64,000 nt of DNA. It comes from Bradyrhizobium hereditatis. Its GTDB lineage: Bacteria > Pseudomonadota > Alphaproteobacteria > Rhizobiales > Xanthobacteraceae. Shown piece by piece: positions 51,068-59,547 of this stretch. The position numbers were made by a program, and so were the translations under genes. The notes beneath the pieces are model-generated. The model did no database searches and was not told where the DNA came from. It was given only the letters and a program-made list of their open reading frames with translations. The DNA lies in NCBI RefSeq assembly GCF_020329435.1, contig NZ_JAGKJK010000003.1, positions 310,001 to 374,000 on the forward strand. Direction: 5' to 3'. Position 1 is the first letter of the stretch, and each line of letters starts with the position of its first letter.

Positions 51068-52891
51068 CTATTCTACGGTCGCCGATTTAGCGAGATTGTG
51101 CGGCTGATTCACGTTGGTGCCCATCACCACCGCGGTGTGATAGGCTAAAAGCTGCATCGGAATGTCATAGACCATCGGAGTAAAGGTTGCCGGCATGTCT
51201 GGCAGCACGATGGTCACGAGCGGGTCTACGATCGCCTCCCTCGCGCCCTTTGCATCGGTCATCAGGATGATATTACCGCCTCTTGCTGCAACTTCCTGCA
51301 TGTTTGAGACGGTCTTTTCGAACACCCCGTCATAGGGCGCGATGACGACCACAGGCATGGTCTCATCGATCAACGCAATCGGGCCGTGCTTGAGCTCGCC
51401 GGCGGCATAGCCTTCGGCATGGACACAAGAGATTTCCTTCAGCTTCAGCGCCCCTTCCAGCGCCAGCGGGAACGAGGTGCCGCGGCCGAGATAGACCACG
51501 TTGCGACATTTCGCCATGTCGCGCGCGAGCTTTTCGATTTGTGGCTCGGTGGCGAGCGCGGTCGCCATCAGCCTCGGAACCTCGATCAACCTTTGCACGA
51601 GCCTGGTCTCGTCGGCGTCGGACAATTCACCGCGCGACTTGCCGGCGGCGACCGCGAGCGCGGCGAGCACCATCAGCTGACAGGTGAACGCTCTGGTCGA
51701 GGCGACGACGACTTGGGGCCCGGCCAGCGTCTGCAGCATGGTCTCGCTCTCACGCGCAATGGCCGAGGTAGGCACGTTGACGACCGAGAGCGTATGGAGC
51801 CCTTGCGCCTTGGCGTAGCGGAGCGCGGCCAGCGTGTCGGCCGTCTCGCCCGATTGCGAGATGAAGATGGCAAGATCGCCTTTGCGCAACGGCGCCTCGC
51901 GGTAGCGGAATTCGGAGGCGACATCGAGCTCGACTGGGACGCGGGCTAGACGCTCGAACCAATATTTGGCGACATAGCCAGCATAACTCGAGCTGCCGCA
52001 ACCCGTGATCAATATGCGGCCAATGTCGTTGAAGTCGAATGGCAGTCTCTGCGGCAACGCGATCCGCTCGGCGGCCATGTCGACATATCGCCGGAGTGTA
52101 TGGCCCACCACTTCCGGCTGCTCGTGAATTTCCTTGGCCATGAAGTGAGGATAATTCGCCTTGTTGACCAGGAATGACGAGCCCCCTGATTTCACCACCT
52201 CGCGATGGGCAACGGCGCCTTGCGCATTAAAGATCACGCCGGTCTTGCGGGTGAGCACGGCCCAATCGCCGTCCGCGAGATAGGTGATGGTGTCGGTGAA
52301 CGGTGCAAGCGCAATCGCATCCGAGCCCAGATACATCTGGCCATCCCCCTGACCGATCGCAAGCGGCGAGCCCTTTCGGGCGCCGATCATGAGATCGTCA
52401 TGGCCCTTGAACAGGATGGCCAGCGCGAACGCGCCACGCAATTTCGGCAGCGACGCTTTCACCGCTTCCGAGGGTGAGTAGCCTTTCGTCAGATAGGATT
52501 CGACGAGATGAGCGACCATCTCGGTGGTTTCGGAGGTGAATTGGGCGCCCTGCTGTTCCAATTCGGCACGCAGCTCGCGGAGATTCTCAATAATGCCGTT
52601 GTGGACCACGGCTACGTTATCGGTCATATGCGGATGAGCGTTACTCTCGGTCGGCTTGCCGCGGGTGCCCCAGCGGCTGTGGCCGATCCCGATATGGCCC
52701 CACAGCGGCTCGGCGCGCAGCCGGTTCTCAAGGTTTTTCAGCTTGCCCTCGGAGCGCCGCCGATCGAAGTGATCGCCTTCCAGCGTCGCAACGCCCGAAG
52801 AGTCATAGCCGCGATAATCCAGTCGCTTCAGCGAAGCGACGAGTTGGTCCGCGACCGGCGCGCGTCCCACAATGCCGACAATCCCGCACAC
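51068..52891 (-). CDS. glmS: Glutamine--fructose-6-phosphate aminotransferase (GlmS/NodM-type)
   Basis: The 607-residue enzyme makes glucosamine-6-phosphate from fructose-6-phosphate and glutamine, the entry to UDP-GlcNAc, peptidoglycan and, in rhizobia, Nod factors. MCGIVGIVGRAPVADQL holds the N-terminal nucleophile Cys2 of the glutaminase domain. SIS-type isomerase motifs are GCGSSSYAGYVAKYW, SQSGETADTLAAL and YLGRGTSFPLALEGALKLKE. It ends VNQPHNLAKSATVE. The GTG start has GGAGG ten bases before. It has a candidate NifA/sigma-54 promoter and lies between two direct repeats, so it looks like an island-borne second copy (nodM-like) rather than the housekeeping gene; that is inference. Confidence 0.95.
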   Translation of the reverse strand: MCGIVGIVGRAPVADQLVASLKRLDYRGYDSSGVATLEGDHFDRRRSEGKLKNLENRLRAEPLWGHIGIGHSRWGTRGKPTESNAHPHMTDNVAVVHNGIIENLRELRAELEQQGAQFTSETTEMVAHLVESYLTKGYSPSEAVKASLPKLRGAFALAILFKGHDDLMIGARKGSPLAIGQGDGQMYLGSDAIALAPFTDTITYLADGDWAVLTRKTGVIFNAQGAVAHREVVKSGGSSFLVNKANYPHFMAKEIHEQPEVVGHTLRRYVDMAAERIALPQRLPFDFNDIGRILITGCGSSSYAGYVAKYWFERLARVPVELDVASEFRYREAPLRKGDLAIFISQSGETADTLAALRYAKAQGLHTLSVVNVPTSAIARESETMLQTLAGPQVVVASTRAFTCQLMVLAALAVAAGKSRGELSDADETRLVQRLIEVPRLMATALATEPQIEKLARDMAKCRNVVYLGRGTSFPLALEGALKLKEISCVHAEGYAAGELKHGPIALIDETMPVVVIAPYDGVFEKTVSNMQEVAARGGNIILMTDAKGAREAIVDPLVTIVLPDMPATFTPMVYDIPMQLLAYHTAVVMGTNVNQPHNLAKSATVE

Positions 52892-53023
52892 GTAGAATCA
52901 ACCTCCGCCAGCCGCTGCATTTGAACGATATCGTCGTCCCGCTTGAAAATGTGGGTGGCAAGCTAACGTGGCGCTGTCCGTCAGATTATCATGCCTTGCC
53001 ACTTATTTGTTGAGCCACAGGCA

Positions 53024-53039
53024 GGCAATTAGCATGCCA
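53024..53039 (-). promoter_or_regulatory. Sigma-54 (-24/-12) promoter for glmS
   Basis: Minus strand TGGCATGCTAATTGCC, matching TGGCAyGnnnnTTGCw with the exact GG-N10-GC spacing. It ends about 130 bases before the glmS start. Confidence 0.65.
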
Positions 53040-53171
53040 GCACCAGCGAATTGATGATGTTATGCTTTTCGAGACGCGGCCGTTGACCTTACGACGTGTG
53101 TTGGGTCTCCGATACGGCGTTTGAGGGATTGCGGCGATTGATCGGCTGCCTTGCGGATCGCGCTGATCAAG

Positions 53172-53187
53172 TGTGACGCCCGCAACA
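53172..53187. promoter_or_regulatory. Candidate NifA upstream activator sequence
   Basis: TGT-N10-ACA at 53172-53187, about 135 bases upstream of the -24 element of the glmS promoter, the usual distance for NifA binding sites. Confidence 0.5.
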
Positions 53188-54046
53188 ATTGCATCGCGCT
53201 TCGCGCCGGCCGATCCGCCCGCAGCTTGGCTTCGATCGAGCACGATTTTTGAAGACTGCAATTGAGAACACCGGCGCTCTGGCCGGCTGAAGGAGGAACG
53301 CCTCTCACCGTGATAAAGGGCGGAACGAGGGAGGCGGGCCGGCTCAGGCTTCGCGAGGTTATCCCGCTAAAGTTCAGACGCAGATGGCCGAAGAGAAACG
53401 CGCAGCACCGTTCGTCCAGTACGTGTTGATCATTGCCCGGAAAGCGAAACCGCGGTGAGCCTCTCGCCGGACATCTCCATCGTTCGCTTGTCTCGCCGCC
53501 CCGTTAAGCTCAATTGCCTGCTCGACGCTAGCAAGGTGTCGGCTCCGTATGACGATATCTCGTAGAGGGACTCTAGACCGATGGAGATGGTCAGGAACCG
53601 CTGCGAGAAATGGCCGGTGAGCTGAGGGACCGCTCTCCCCGACGCGGCGCTTCGGGGTTCTCCGATAAGTCCCTGCTTGTACTGCATCAAATAGCCTCCA
53701 TCGTGCCTGCGTGTTGTCGTGTTCAGCCGTGTCCTGAAGACCGCTATGTGCGGAACCCGACAGGAAGACGCAAGTATTCCACCGGCGCCTCGCCAAGCAC
53801 ATGGTTTTGCCCCTCTGCAGCCCAAGCTCGCACAATGTTTTTTTTGGCACGCTGATTGCTGGGAGATTGATGGGGATACACTACGACCACGGCCGTCTCG
53901 CAGAGACGGTCTCGGAGTTCAGATGAAATTCGCTCGATCAATCCAAATCAATGCCATAGACGCTGCACTTTGGAATGCGGTCCCGCCGATTGAAGCTTGC
54001 AGCATGCTTCATGGGTGCCGCTATCGTTCGCCCAGCAGGGGCTTTG
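53188..54046. other. Region without supported genes
   Basis: About 860 bases between the glmS control region and the ATPase relic. It holds repeat copy C; a 65-codon minus-strand frame (53744-53941, starting MIERISSELRDRLCETAV) overlaps the repeat and may be the least decayed version of the gene the repeats derive from. Confidence 0.45.
53711..53990. repeat. Dispersed repeat, copy C
   Basis: It shares with copy B the blocks GGAACCCGACAG, GCTCGCACAATGT, GATTGCTGGGAGA, GGAGTTCAGATGAAA and ATGCCATAGACGC in the same order and spacing, and is in the same orientation. Confidence 0.7.
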
Positions 54047-54371
54047 GCACGATGTCGCGCGGTGAAGTACCTCGCGAGCGGCTTTGCAGTGACGTATCTC
54101 GGCAGCGTCGTGGAGATGTCTGACACACGCGATTTGTTCCCGACGCGCTTGCACCATTACGCGAGCCTGACCGGTCGCCGTTCCGTGCCCGATAGCGACG
54201 CAAAGCGAGACGACTTCACGTTAGCCGGCGAAATCCCAAGCTCTGTCGATTTCGCGCCCGGATGCAGGCTGCGCGGGCGTTCTTCCCATCTGAGCAGAAA
54301 GACCGCTCTTGAAGGAGCTCGCGGCCGGGCTATTCGTCGCCTGTCATCTTGGCTCAGAGCTGGTCGCTTGA
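54047..54371 (+). pseudogene. Relic of the DppF-like ATPase 3' end (duplicate)
   Basis: The frame GEVPRER aside, the sequence aligns base for base with 50283-50623: VKYLASGFAVTYLGSVVEMS against VKYLASRVAVMYLGSIVELS, then RDDFTLAGEIPSSVDFAPGC and LRGRSSHLSRK. It has no ATPase core, has lost zinc/iron-type cysteines (RCPLAKPIC became a frameshifted stretch), and is a non-functional fragment. Confidence 0.88.
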
Positions 54372-54406
54372 TTTCTGGTCCGTCACAACAAGGAGAAGGA
54401 TGAATT

Positions 54407-54730
54407 ATGGCTGTTGTCCGATTTGTATTTGCCGCATTAAAGCCGGGTGTCAGCGCGGCAGACTATGAACGCTTCGAACGTGAGGTGGACTATGTCACCG
54501 CTGCCAAAATGAAAACTATCGTCAACTATTGTACGCACCGCATCACCGAAACCGGAGCTGGCCTATCGGGCGGCCCGTGGGATTATGTCGAGCGCATTGA
54601 GGTGACGGATCGCGCGGCCTATCAAGCTGAATTGGCTGTGGTCGGCAAGGAAATGCTCAACGAACTCTACGAGAAGTATCTCGATAGATCCAAGACAGTG
54701 TCGGTCTGGACGGAACGCATCAAACCATGA
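54407..54730 (+). CDS. RedY/HapK-like small protein, copy 3
   Basis: The 107-residue product is intact (VVRFVFAALKPGVSAADYER, NYCTHRITETGAGLSGGPWD, YVERIEVTDRAAYQAELAV). AAGGAGAAGGA precedes the ATG. It is the good twin of the frameshifted gene at 50660 and is close to copy 1 at 17380. Its TGA overlaps the ATG of a decayed SDR gene, as in copy 1. It has lost its original promoter context because the preceding ATPase is a fragment, so whether it is expressed is unclear. Confidence 0.72.
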   Translation: MAVVRFVFAALKPGVSAADYERFEREVDYVTAAKMKTIVNYCTHRITETGAGLSGGPWDYVERIEVTDRAAYQAELAVVGKEMLNELYEKYLDRSKTVSVWTERIKP

Positions 54731-55027
54731 GTTTGGCCGGCTGGGCTTCATCGGAAAGCTCGCCCTCGTCAGCGGTTCTTCCTTACGTCCGGGAGGAGCT
54801 CGCGCGTGAATTCGCGCGGCTCGGAGCCGCATGTGGCCATCGACTGTCGGTCCAATTCGAAGCTGCGCGGCAAGTCGTCAGGGCCATTCGGCGGGGACAT
54901 GCGGCGGCCGCCTTTTGCTGCCGCCGAAGTCCAGCAGGTTGCCACCGATGCGGCCGAGCAGCTCGGGAGGGTTGCGATCCTTGTCAACAATGCGCGACCA
55001 TTTACCGAGACTTCATTCCTTGAATAG
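54727..55027 (+). pseudogene. Decayed SDR gene
   Basis: An ATG overlapping the HapK-like stop begins MSLAGWASSE, but family resemblance is spread over frames: GKLALVSGSS (nucleotide site), LAREFARLGA, then VATDAAEQLGRVAILVNNAR with PFTETSFLE and a stop. These align with the SDR at 16601 (VALVTGSSSG, IAERLGDVNILVNNAGPYAD). The C-terminal half, including the YxxxK site, is absent. Confidence 0.8.
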
Positions 55028-55727
55028 AGGAGCGCAGTGAGATGCGGAATTGGCTATAACCTCAAGGCACGATCCTGCTCGTGTAGCGCTTGCGCAGGCA
55101 ATGATACCGCACGGCTTGGGCGGGGTGCTCAGTATCGGCGCCAGGGATCGATCCTATCGCATTCGCATCTACGATCCAACACCATACGTTTCTGGTTGGA
55201 ACGTAGTGAACCATGAATTTGCCCGGTCTGCACGCGCGTCGATGTCGTCAGCGCGTCGCCGGAGGCGAGCGCGGAGATCGCGGTGATATGCGAGCGCTCG
55301 AGGCCGCCGATCGGGATCACGAGCTTGTCTTTGGATTTACAAGAATCTCGGCGCGACCTATCTGCACGACGTCCTTTCGCAGGCTCGCGTCGCATCCCGC
55401 GGTATGGATGCGGATGTTGCAATTCGACTCACGGTCGTTCTCGTTCCTACCCGTGCAGCCCTGAAGATGGCGCTGCCGGCGGATGGATGTTGTCGCGAAA
55501 GATCGGTCAAGGTCCGATTGCTCCGCGATTGGCTCCTCGCTGAACATGCAAAAAAGACCCTGAAAACCTGTGCAACAGTCCGCCAGTCGCCGAAAATATG
55601 CCGAAAAGATGAGGCGCTTTCCGGCTGGTCGGTAGTGTCCATGATGGCAGATTCCCGGCCTGAATTGCAGTTGGGCTGGCGTGAGGTTTTCCGCAACCGG
55701 CCATTTCAGACGGGGAGGAAACTCACG
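55028..55727. other. Intergenic, nothing recognised
   Basis: About 700 bases between the SDR relic and the transporter. The frame upstream of the transporter start is open from 55404 but its product resembles no family; it may be decayed coding sequence. Confidence 0.4.
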
Positions 55728-57083
55728 GTGTCACAAACATTCATCCCGCACGCACCAACGGTCAAATCGCGCATCGGCGCGATTTTGCGTGCGACGAGCG
55801 GCAATTTCCTCGAGCAGTTCGATTTTTTTCTGTTCGGCTTTTACGCCAGCGCCATTGGGAAGGCGTTCTTCCCGTCTGAGAGCGAAACCGCTTCGCTGCT
55901 CAACACGTTCGGCGTGTTCTGGCTGGGCGCCTTGATGCGTCCGGTCGGCGCGATCGTGCTCGGAGCCTATATTGACAAAATAGGCCGTCGGCAAGGCCTG
56001 ATCGTCACGCTCTCAATCATGGCAATCGGCACCGTAATCATCGCCTTCTGTCCCAGTTACGAGACAATTGGCATTGCCGCACCCGTTATCGTGCTGCTCG
56101 GCCGGCTGCTGCAGGGCTTTTCCGCCGGCGTCGAAGTCGGCGGCGTTTCGGTCTACCTGTCGGAGATCGCAACCCCAGGCAAGCGCGGTTTTTACACTTC
56201 GTTCCAGTCCTCCAGCCAGCAGGTCGCGATCTTTGTCGCGGCGATTGTGGGCTATGTGCTGAACGAATCGATGACGGTCGAAACAGTAGCCGCCTGGGGC
56301 TGGCGCATCCCGTTCTTTCTCGGCTGCCTAATCATTCCGCTTATCTTTTTCCTCCGCCGCACCCTGGAGGAAACGCCGGAATTTCTAGCGATGAAGAAGC
56401 ATCCCATGGCTCGCGAGGTCTTTGCCTCGGCACTCGCCAACTGGCGCATCGTCATCCTCGGCATGATGATGGCGATCCTGACCACAACGACCTTTTATTT
56501 CGTCACCGTTTACACGCCCACATTCGGCAAGAACGTGTTGAAGCTGTCCTCCCAGGACGCGCTTTTGGTGACGCTTTTGGTCGCCGTGACGAACTTTATA
56601 TGGAACCCAATTGGCGGCGCCGTCTCTGACCGAATCGGCCGCAAGCCGGTTCTGCTAGCAATTGCCGGCCTTGCGTTAGTGACCGCCTATCCGGCATTGC
56701 ACTGGCTGGTAAGCTCCCCTACTTTCGGCAAGATGCTCGTGGTCGCTATGATGTTCTCGTTCTACTTCGGCATCTATAGCGGCACTATGCTGGGCGCTCT
56801 TGTCGAGATCGTGCCGAAGCATGTGCGCACAACCTGCTTCTCCCTGGCCTTCGCACTCGCGGCCGCCTTGTTCGGCACCTTTACGCCACTGGCCTCGACT
56901 TGGCTGATCGACCGGACCGATGATAAGGCTTCACCCGGCTTTTGGCTGATGTTTGCAGCCGTGCTCGGCATCATCGCGGCACTCACCGTCTATCCCGGGA
57001 CCGCCAAGCCGTCGAGAGTTGCGAAGCCGTCACGGCCTGAGCGGCCCAACAGCGTTTTAGGCGTGCAAGCCACACCGCACTAG
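55728..57083 (+). CDS. MFS transporter, metabolite:H+ symporter (MHS) family
   Basis: A GTG at 55728 preceded by GGGAGGAA gives 451 residues, normal for the family; the longer open frame adds unrelated sequence. Features are [20 protein letters not shown] at the start, the loop 2-3 motif [33 protein letters not shown], and the mirrored loop 8-9 motif [14 protein letters not shown]. Twelve membrane segments fit. The family takes up di/tricarboxylates, shikimate, proline and similar with protons; a citrate/tricarballylate-like substrate is possible but not assignable. A strong hairpin follows the gene, so it is a single unit. Confidence 0.92.
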   Translation: MSQTFIPHAPTVKSRIGAILRATSGNFLEQFDFFLFGFYASAIGKAFFPSESETASLLNTFGVFWLGALMRPVGAIVLGAYIDKIGRRQGLIVTLSIMAIGTVIIAFCPSYETIGIAAPVIVLLGRLLQGFSAGVEVGGVSVYLSEIATPGKRGFYTSFQSSSQQVAIFVAAIVGYVLNESMTVETVAAWGWRIPFFLGCLIIPLIFFLRRTLEETPEFLAMKKHPMAREVFASALANWRIVILGMMMAILTTTTFYFVTVYTPTFGKNVLKLSSQDALLVTLLVAVTNFIWNPIGGAVSDRIGRKPVLLAIAGLALVTAYPALHWLVSSPTFGKMLVVAMMFSFYFGIYSGTMLGALVEIVPKHVRTTCFSLAFALAAALFGTFTPLASTWLIDRTDDKASPGFWLMFAAVLGIIAALTVYPGTAKPSRVAKPSRPERPNSVLGVQATPH

Positions 57084-57155
57084 CCGGCGGTCCGAACCGC
57101 TGACCGGGCGAAGCGTCGAGCTTCTGTGACATCGCGTGCTCCTTGTCTTCGGTGC

Positions 57156-57182
57156 CCCTGCCAGCATTCGTTGCTGGCAGGG
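57156..57182 (+). terminator. Hairpin after the MHS transporter
   Basis: CCCTGCCAGC and GCTGGCAGGG form a perfect 10-bp stem with a 7-base loop, 73 bases after the stop codon. A T run is missing, so it is a likely but not classical terminator. Confidence 0.6.
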
Positions 57183-57384
57183 CGGGAGTACGGCCGGACT
57201 CTTCATTAACGAAAGGTGCGGCTCGACGACGAGATTAAAATAGCTGTATTCGATCTAGTTCTTAGACATGATCAGTTGTGATTTCCGGCACCACCAGAAT
57301 GTCACAGCGTAGTCATCGCCAGTGTGATGGGCGCTCCCGCTATGGTCGCTTGATCCAGAACCGAAATGAGAAAAACTTCATGCT

Positions 57385-57561
57385 CTATGACATCGAAGTG
57401 TACCCTAACTGCGCCGTGTTCAGGTGAGAGGGCTTAAGATCATGGAGCTTCTTTTTCAACTCGGCCAACTCTCTCAACCTCGCCTGCTTATTGAAGAGCC
57501 ACGTGGCCATGCCGACAATGCAGAGCACAGTGGTTGCGATGGCAGCTGAACTGGCAAACAT
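57385..57561 (-). CDS. Small membrane protein (hypothetical)
   Basis: The ATG at 57561 opens a 58-codon frame: MFASSAAIATTVLCIVGMATW would be one membrane helix, followed by a charged helix NKQARLRELAELKKKLHDL with coiled-coil character. A GAGGAG lies 13 bases upstream, further than usual. No family is recognised. The clear hydrophobic-then-charged pattern favours a real small protein, but chance cannot be excluded. Confidence 0.4.
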   Translation of the reverse strand: MFASSAAIATTVLCIVGMATWLFNKQARLRELAELKKKLHDLKPSHLNTAQLGYTSMS

Positions 57562-58116
57562 ATTCGTAGCGGTTCGCTCCTCTTCGCTTCCCGTTCGGGC
57601 GAACGATGACAAAATGCCCGATCATACCACTCCAGCAGTTCAGCAGAGCGGCCAAACAGCTCCCGAGTAAGCACATTGACCAATTTCTGCGAAAAGTTGG
57701 GCTAAACATCTTTTTAGCTTCAGTAGCCGCAACGGCGCGAGGGGGGGAGCGGGATTGGAGTGCGCGGCCAGATGGATCGAACCAACGAAGATCCTTGTTA
57801 GGCGCCATGGCAGCTGCCCAATCGTCACCGAAACTTGAATAGCTCGCCATAGCGGCCGTGTCGCTAGCTCCATTCGATGTCGCGGGCGCGGTTCGCCGGT
57901 GACCCGGGAGGGCCGCATTCGATGCGACCGTCAGCGGCAGTCTCGGCCTTGGTGTTCGACCCGTAGCGGCGTGGCAACAGCATTCAGCAGGAGCGACTGC
58001 AGTGACGGACTTTCGTGAGGCCGCCCCTTGATGTAGGCAGGTCGGGCGTCCGCAAATAACGGCTGTAGGACAGCTTGTCCTTAGCGCGTACCGAAAGTCA
58101 CTTCCCGAACACAAAG
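57562..58116. other. Intergenic, nothing recognised
   Basis: About 550 bases. Open minus-strand frames (for example through 57640-57918) have no family resemblance. Confidence 0.4.
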
Positions 58117-59547
58117 CTAATTGGGTGTTGCCGGCGTTGCGGCGGATGGCGTGGCGCCTGGCTGCCCTGCCGCTGGCGGCGGCGTCGCGCCCAATGGCGC
58201 GGTGGTCGACCGGGCTGCGGCCAGTGGGGAGCGGCCGACGATGACAGTGAGCAGACCCTGGCCCCACAGCCGCTGCGCCGCCTTCTTGGCATCCTCCAGC
58301 GTCACCGCATCGACGAGCGCGCTGTGCTTCTCGATATAGTCGATCGGCAGCTTGTCGAGCTGATACTGCAGCAGCGCCCGCGCAAGCTTTGACGAGGTAT
58401 CGAGCGCCAGCATCTGCGAGCCCTTCAGGTACGACTTGGCATCATCGAGTTCCTGCTGGGTCGGGCCTTCCTCAACCATGCGACGGACCTGCTTTTCGAT
58501 CTCTTCCACCGTCTCGCCGGCCCGATCGGCGCGGGTGGCGGTATTGCCGACGAACAGGGCGGAATGATCCATCCACAAAAGCGTCTCATGGACGGAATAG
58601 GCGAGCCCGCGCTTCTCGCGGACTTCGCGGAACAGCCGCGATGACAGACCGCCGCCGCCGAGGATGTGGTTGACGACATAGGCCGCCATGAAATCCGGCT
58701 CGCTGCGGCGGACGCCGGGGCCGCCGAATGTCACGACCGTCTGCGGCACGTCCAGCGGAACGACAACGAGCTGCGGTGGCTTTGCCGCGACCACATCGGC
58801 TACCTGTGTCAACTCCGCCTTGGCCGGCAGGCTGCCAAAGGTCTTGTCGAGCAATTTGCCGAGGGCCTCCGGATCGACATCGCCGACGACGGCGATCTTG
58901 AGCGTGTCCTTCGCGATCACTCGGCGGACATAGTCCTTGAGATCGGCTATGTCGATTTTCGGCACGCTGTCCAGCGTACCATGAGATTGCCGCCCGTAAG
59001 GATGGCCGTCGAAGGCCACCTCGAGGAACTTGCGATTGGCGAGCGAGCTCGGGTCGGTGGACTGGCGCTGCAAGCTCGAGAGCACGTGCGCGCGGATCCG
59101 CTCGACGTCCGGCCCGTCGAAATGCGGCGAGGTCAGCGCCATCCGCAGCAGGTCGAAGGCATCGTCCTTGTTGTCCTTGAGCATGCGCAAGGAGCCGCCG
59201 AACTGGTCGCGGGTCGAATGAAAGCTCAGCTCAATGGCGCGACGGTCAAGCCGCTCGTGAAAGGTCTTGGAATCGAGGTCGCCAGAGCCCTCGTCGAGCA
59301 GGCCGGCGACCAGGTGACCGACGCCGGGCTTGTCGGCGGGGTCCTGGGTGGCGCCGCCGCCGAAGGCATATTCCATCGCGATCAGCGGGACGGTGGCGTC
59401 CTGCACGAACCAGGCTTCGATGCCGCCGGGCGAGACTAGGCGCTGGATCTTGATTGCGGCCTGCGACGGCCGCGAAGCGAGCATCGTCGTCAGCGCGAGC
59501 GCACTGCCGCCGATCAGAACCGAACGCCGTGTCAGAAAATAGGTCAC
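58117..59547 (-). CDS. M16 peptidase-like protein, non-catalytic subunit
   Basis: A GTG at 59547 overlaps the stop of the upstream M16 gene (GTGA) and gives 476 residues. A Tat-like signal (LTRRSVLIGGSALAL, ending near SQA) directs it to the periplasm. The fold matches M16B, but the zinc motif HxxEH is replaced by GVGHLVAGLLDEGSGD, so it should not bind catalytic zinc. The second half has RLFREVREKRGLAYSV, with the Arg-Tyr region that binds substrate in the partner subunit. The C-terminus is rich in Ala, Pro and Thr. It probably pairs with the active subunit encoded just upstream. Confidence 0.9.
   Translation of the reverse strand: MTYFLTRRSVLIGGSALALTTMLASRPSQAAIKIQRLVSPGGIEAWFVQDATVPLIAMEYAFGGGATQDPADKPGVGHLVAGLLDEGSGDLDSKTFHERLDRRAIELSFHSTRDQFGGSLRMLKDNKDDAFDLLRMALTSPHFDGPDVERIRAHVLSSLQRQSTDPSSLANRKFLEVAFDGHPYGRQSHGTLDSVPKIDIADLKDYVRRVIAKDTLKIAVVGDVDPEALGKLLDKTFGSLPAKAELTQVADVVAAKPPQLVVVPLDVPQTVVTFGGPGVRRSEPDFMAAYVVNHILGGGGLSSRLFREVREKRGLAYSVHETLLWMDHSALFVGNTATRADRAGETVEEIEKQVRRMVEEGPTQQELDDAKSYLKGSQMLALDTSSKLARALLQYQLDKLPIDYIEKHSALVDAVTLEDAKKAAQRLWGQGLLTVIVGRSPLAAARSTTAPLGATPPPAAGQPGATPSAATPATPN

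Noticed and set aside
57488..58267. 259-codon minus-strand frame
   Set aside because: Starts inside the M16 gene in another frame and its product is low-complexity with no recognisable fold.
58666..59439. 257-codon plus-strand open frame
   Set aside because: Antisense to the non-catalytic M16 subunit gene.
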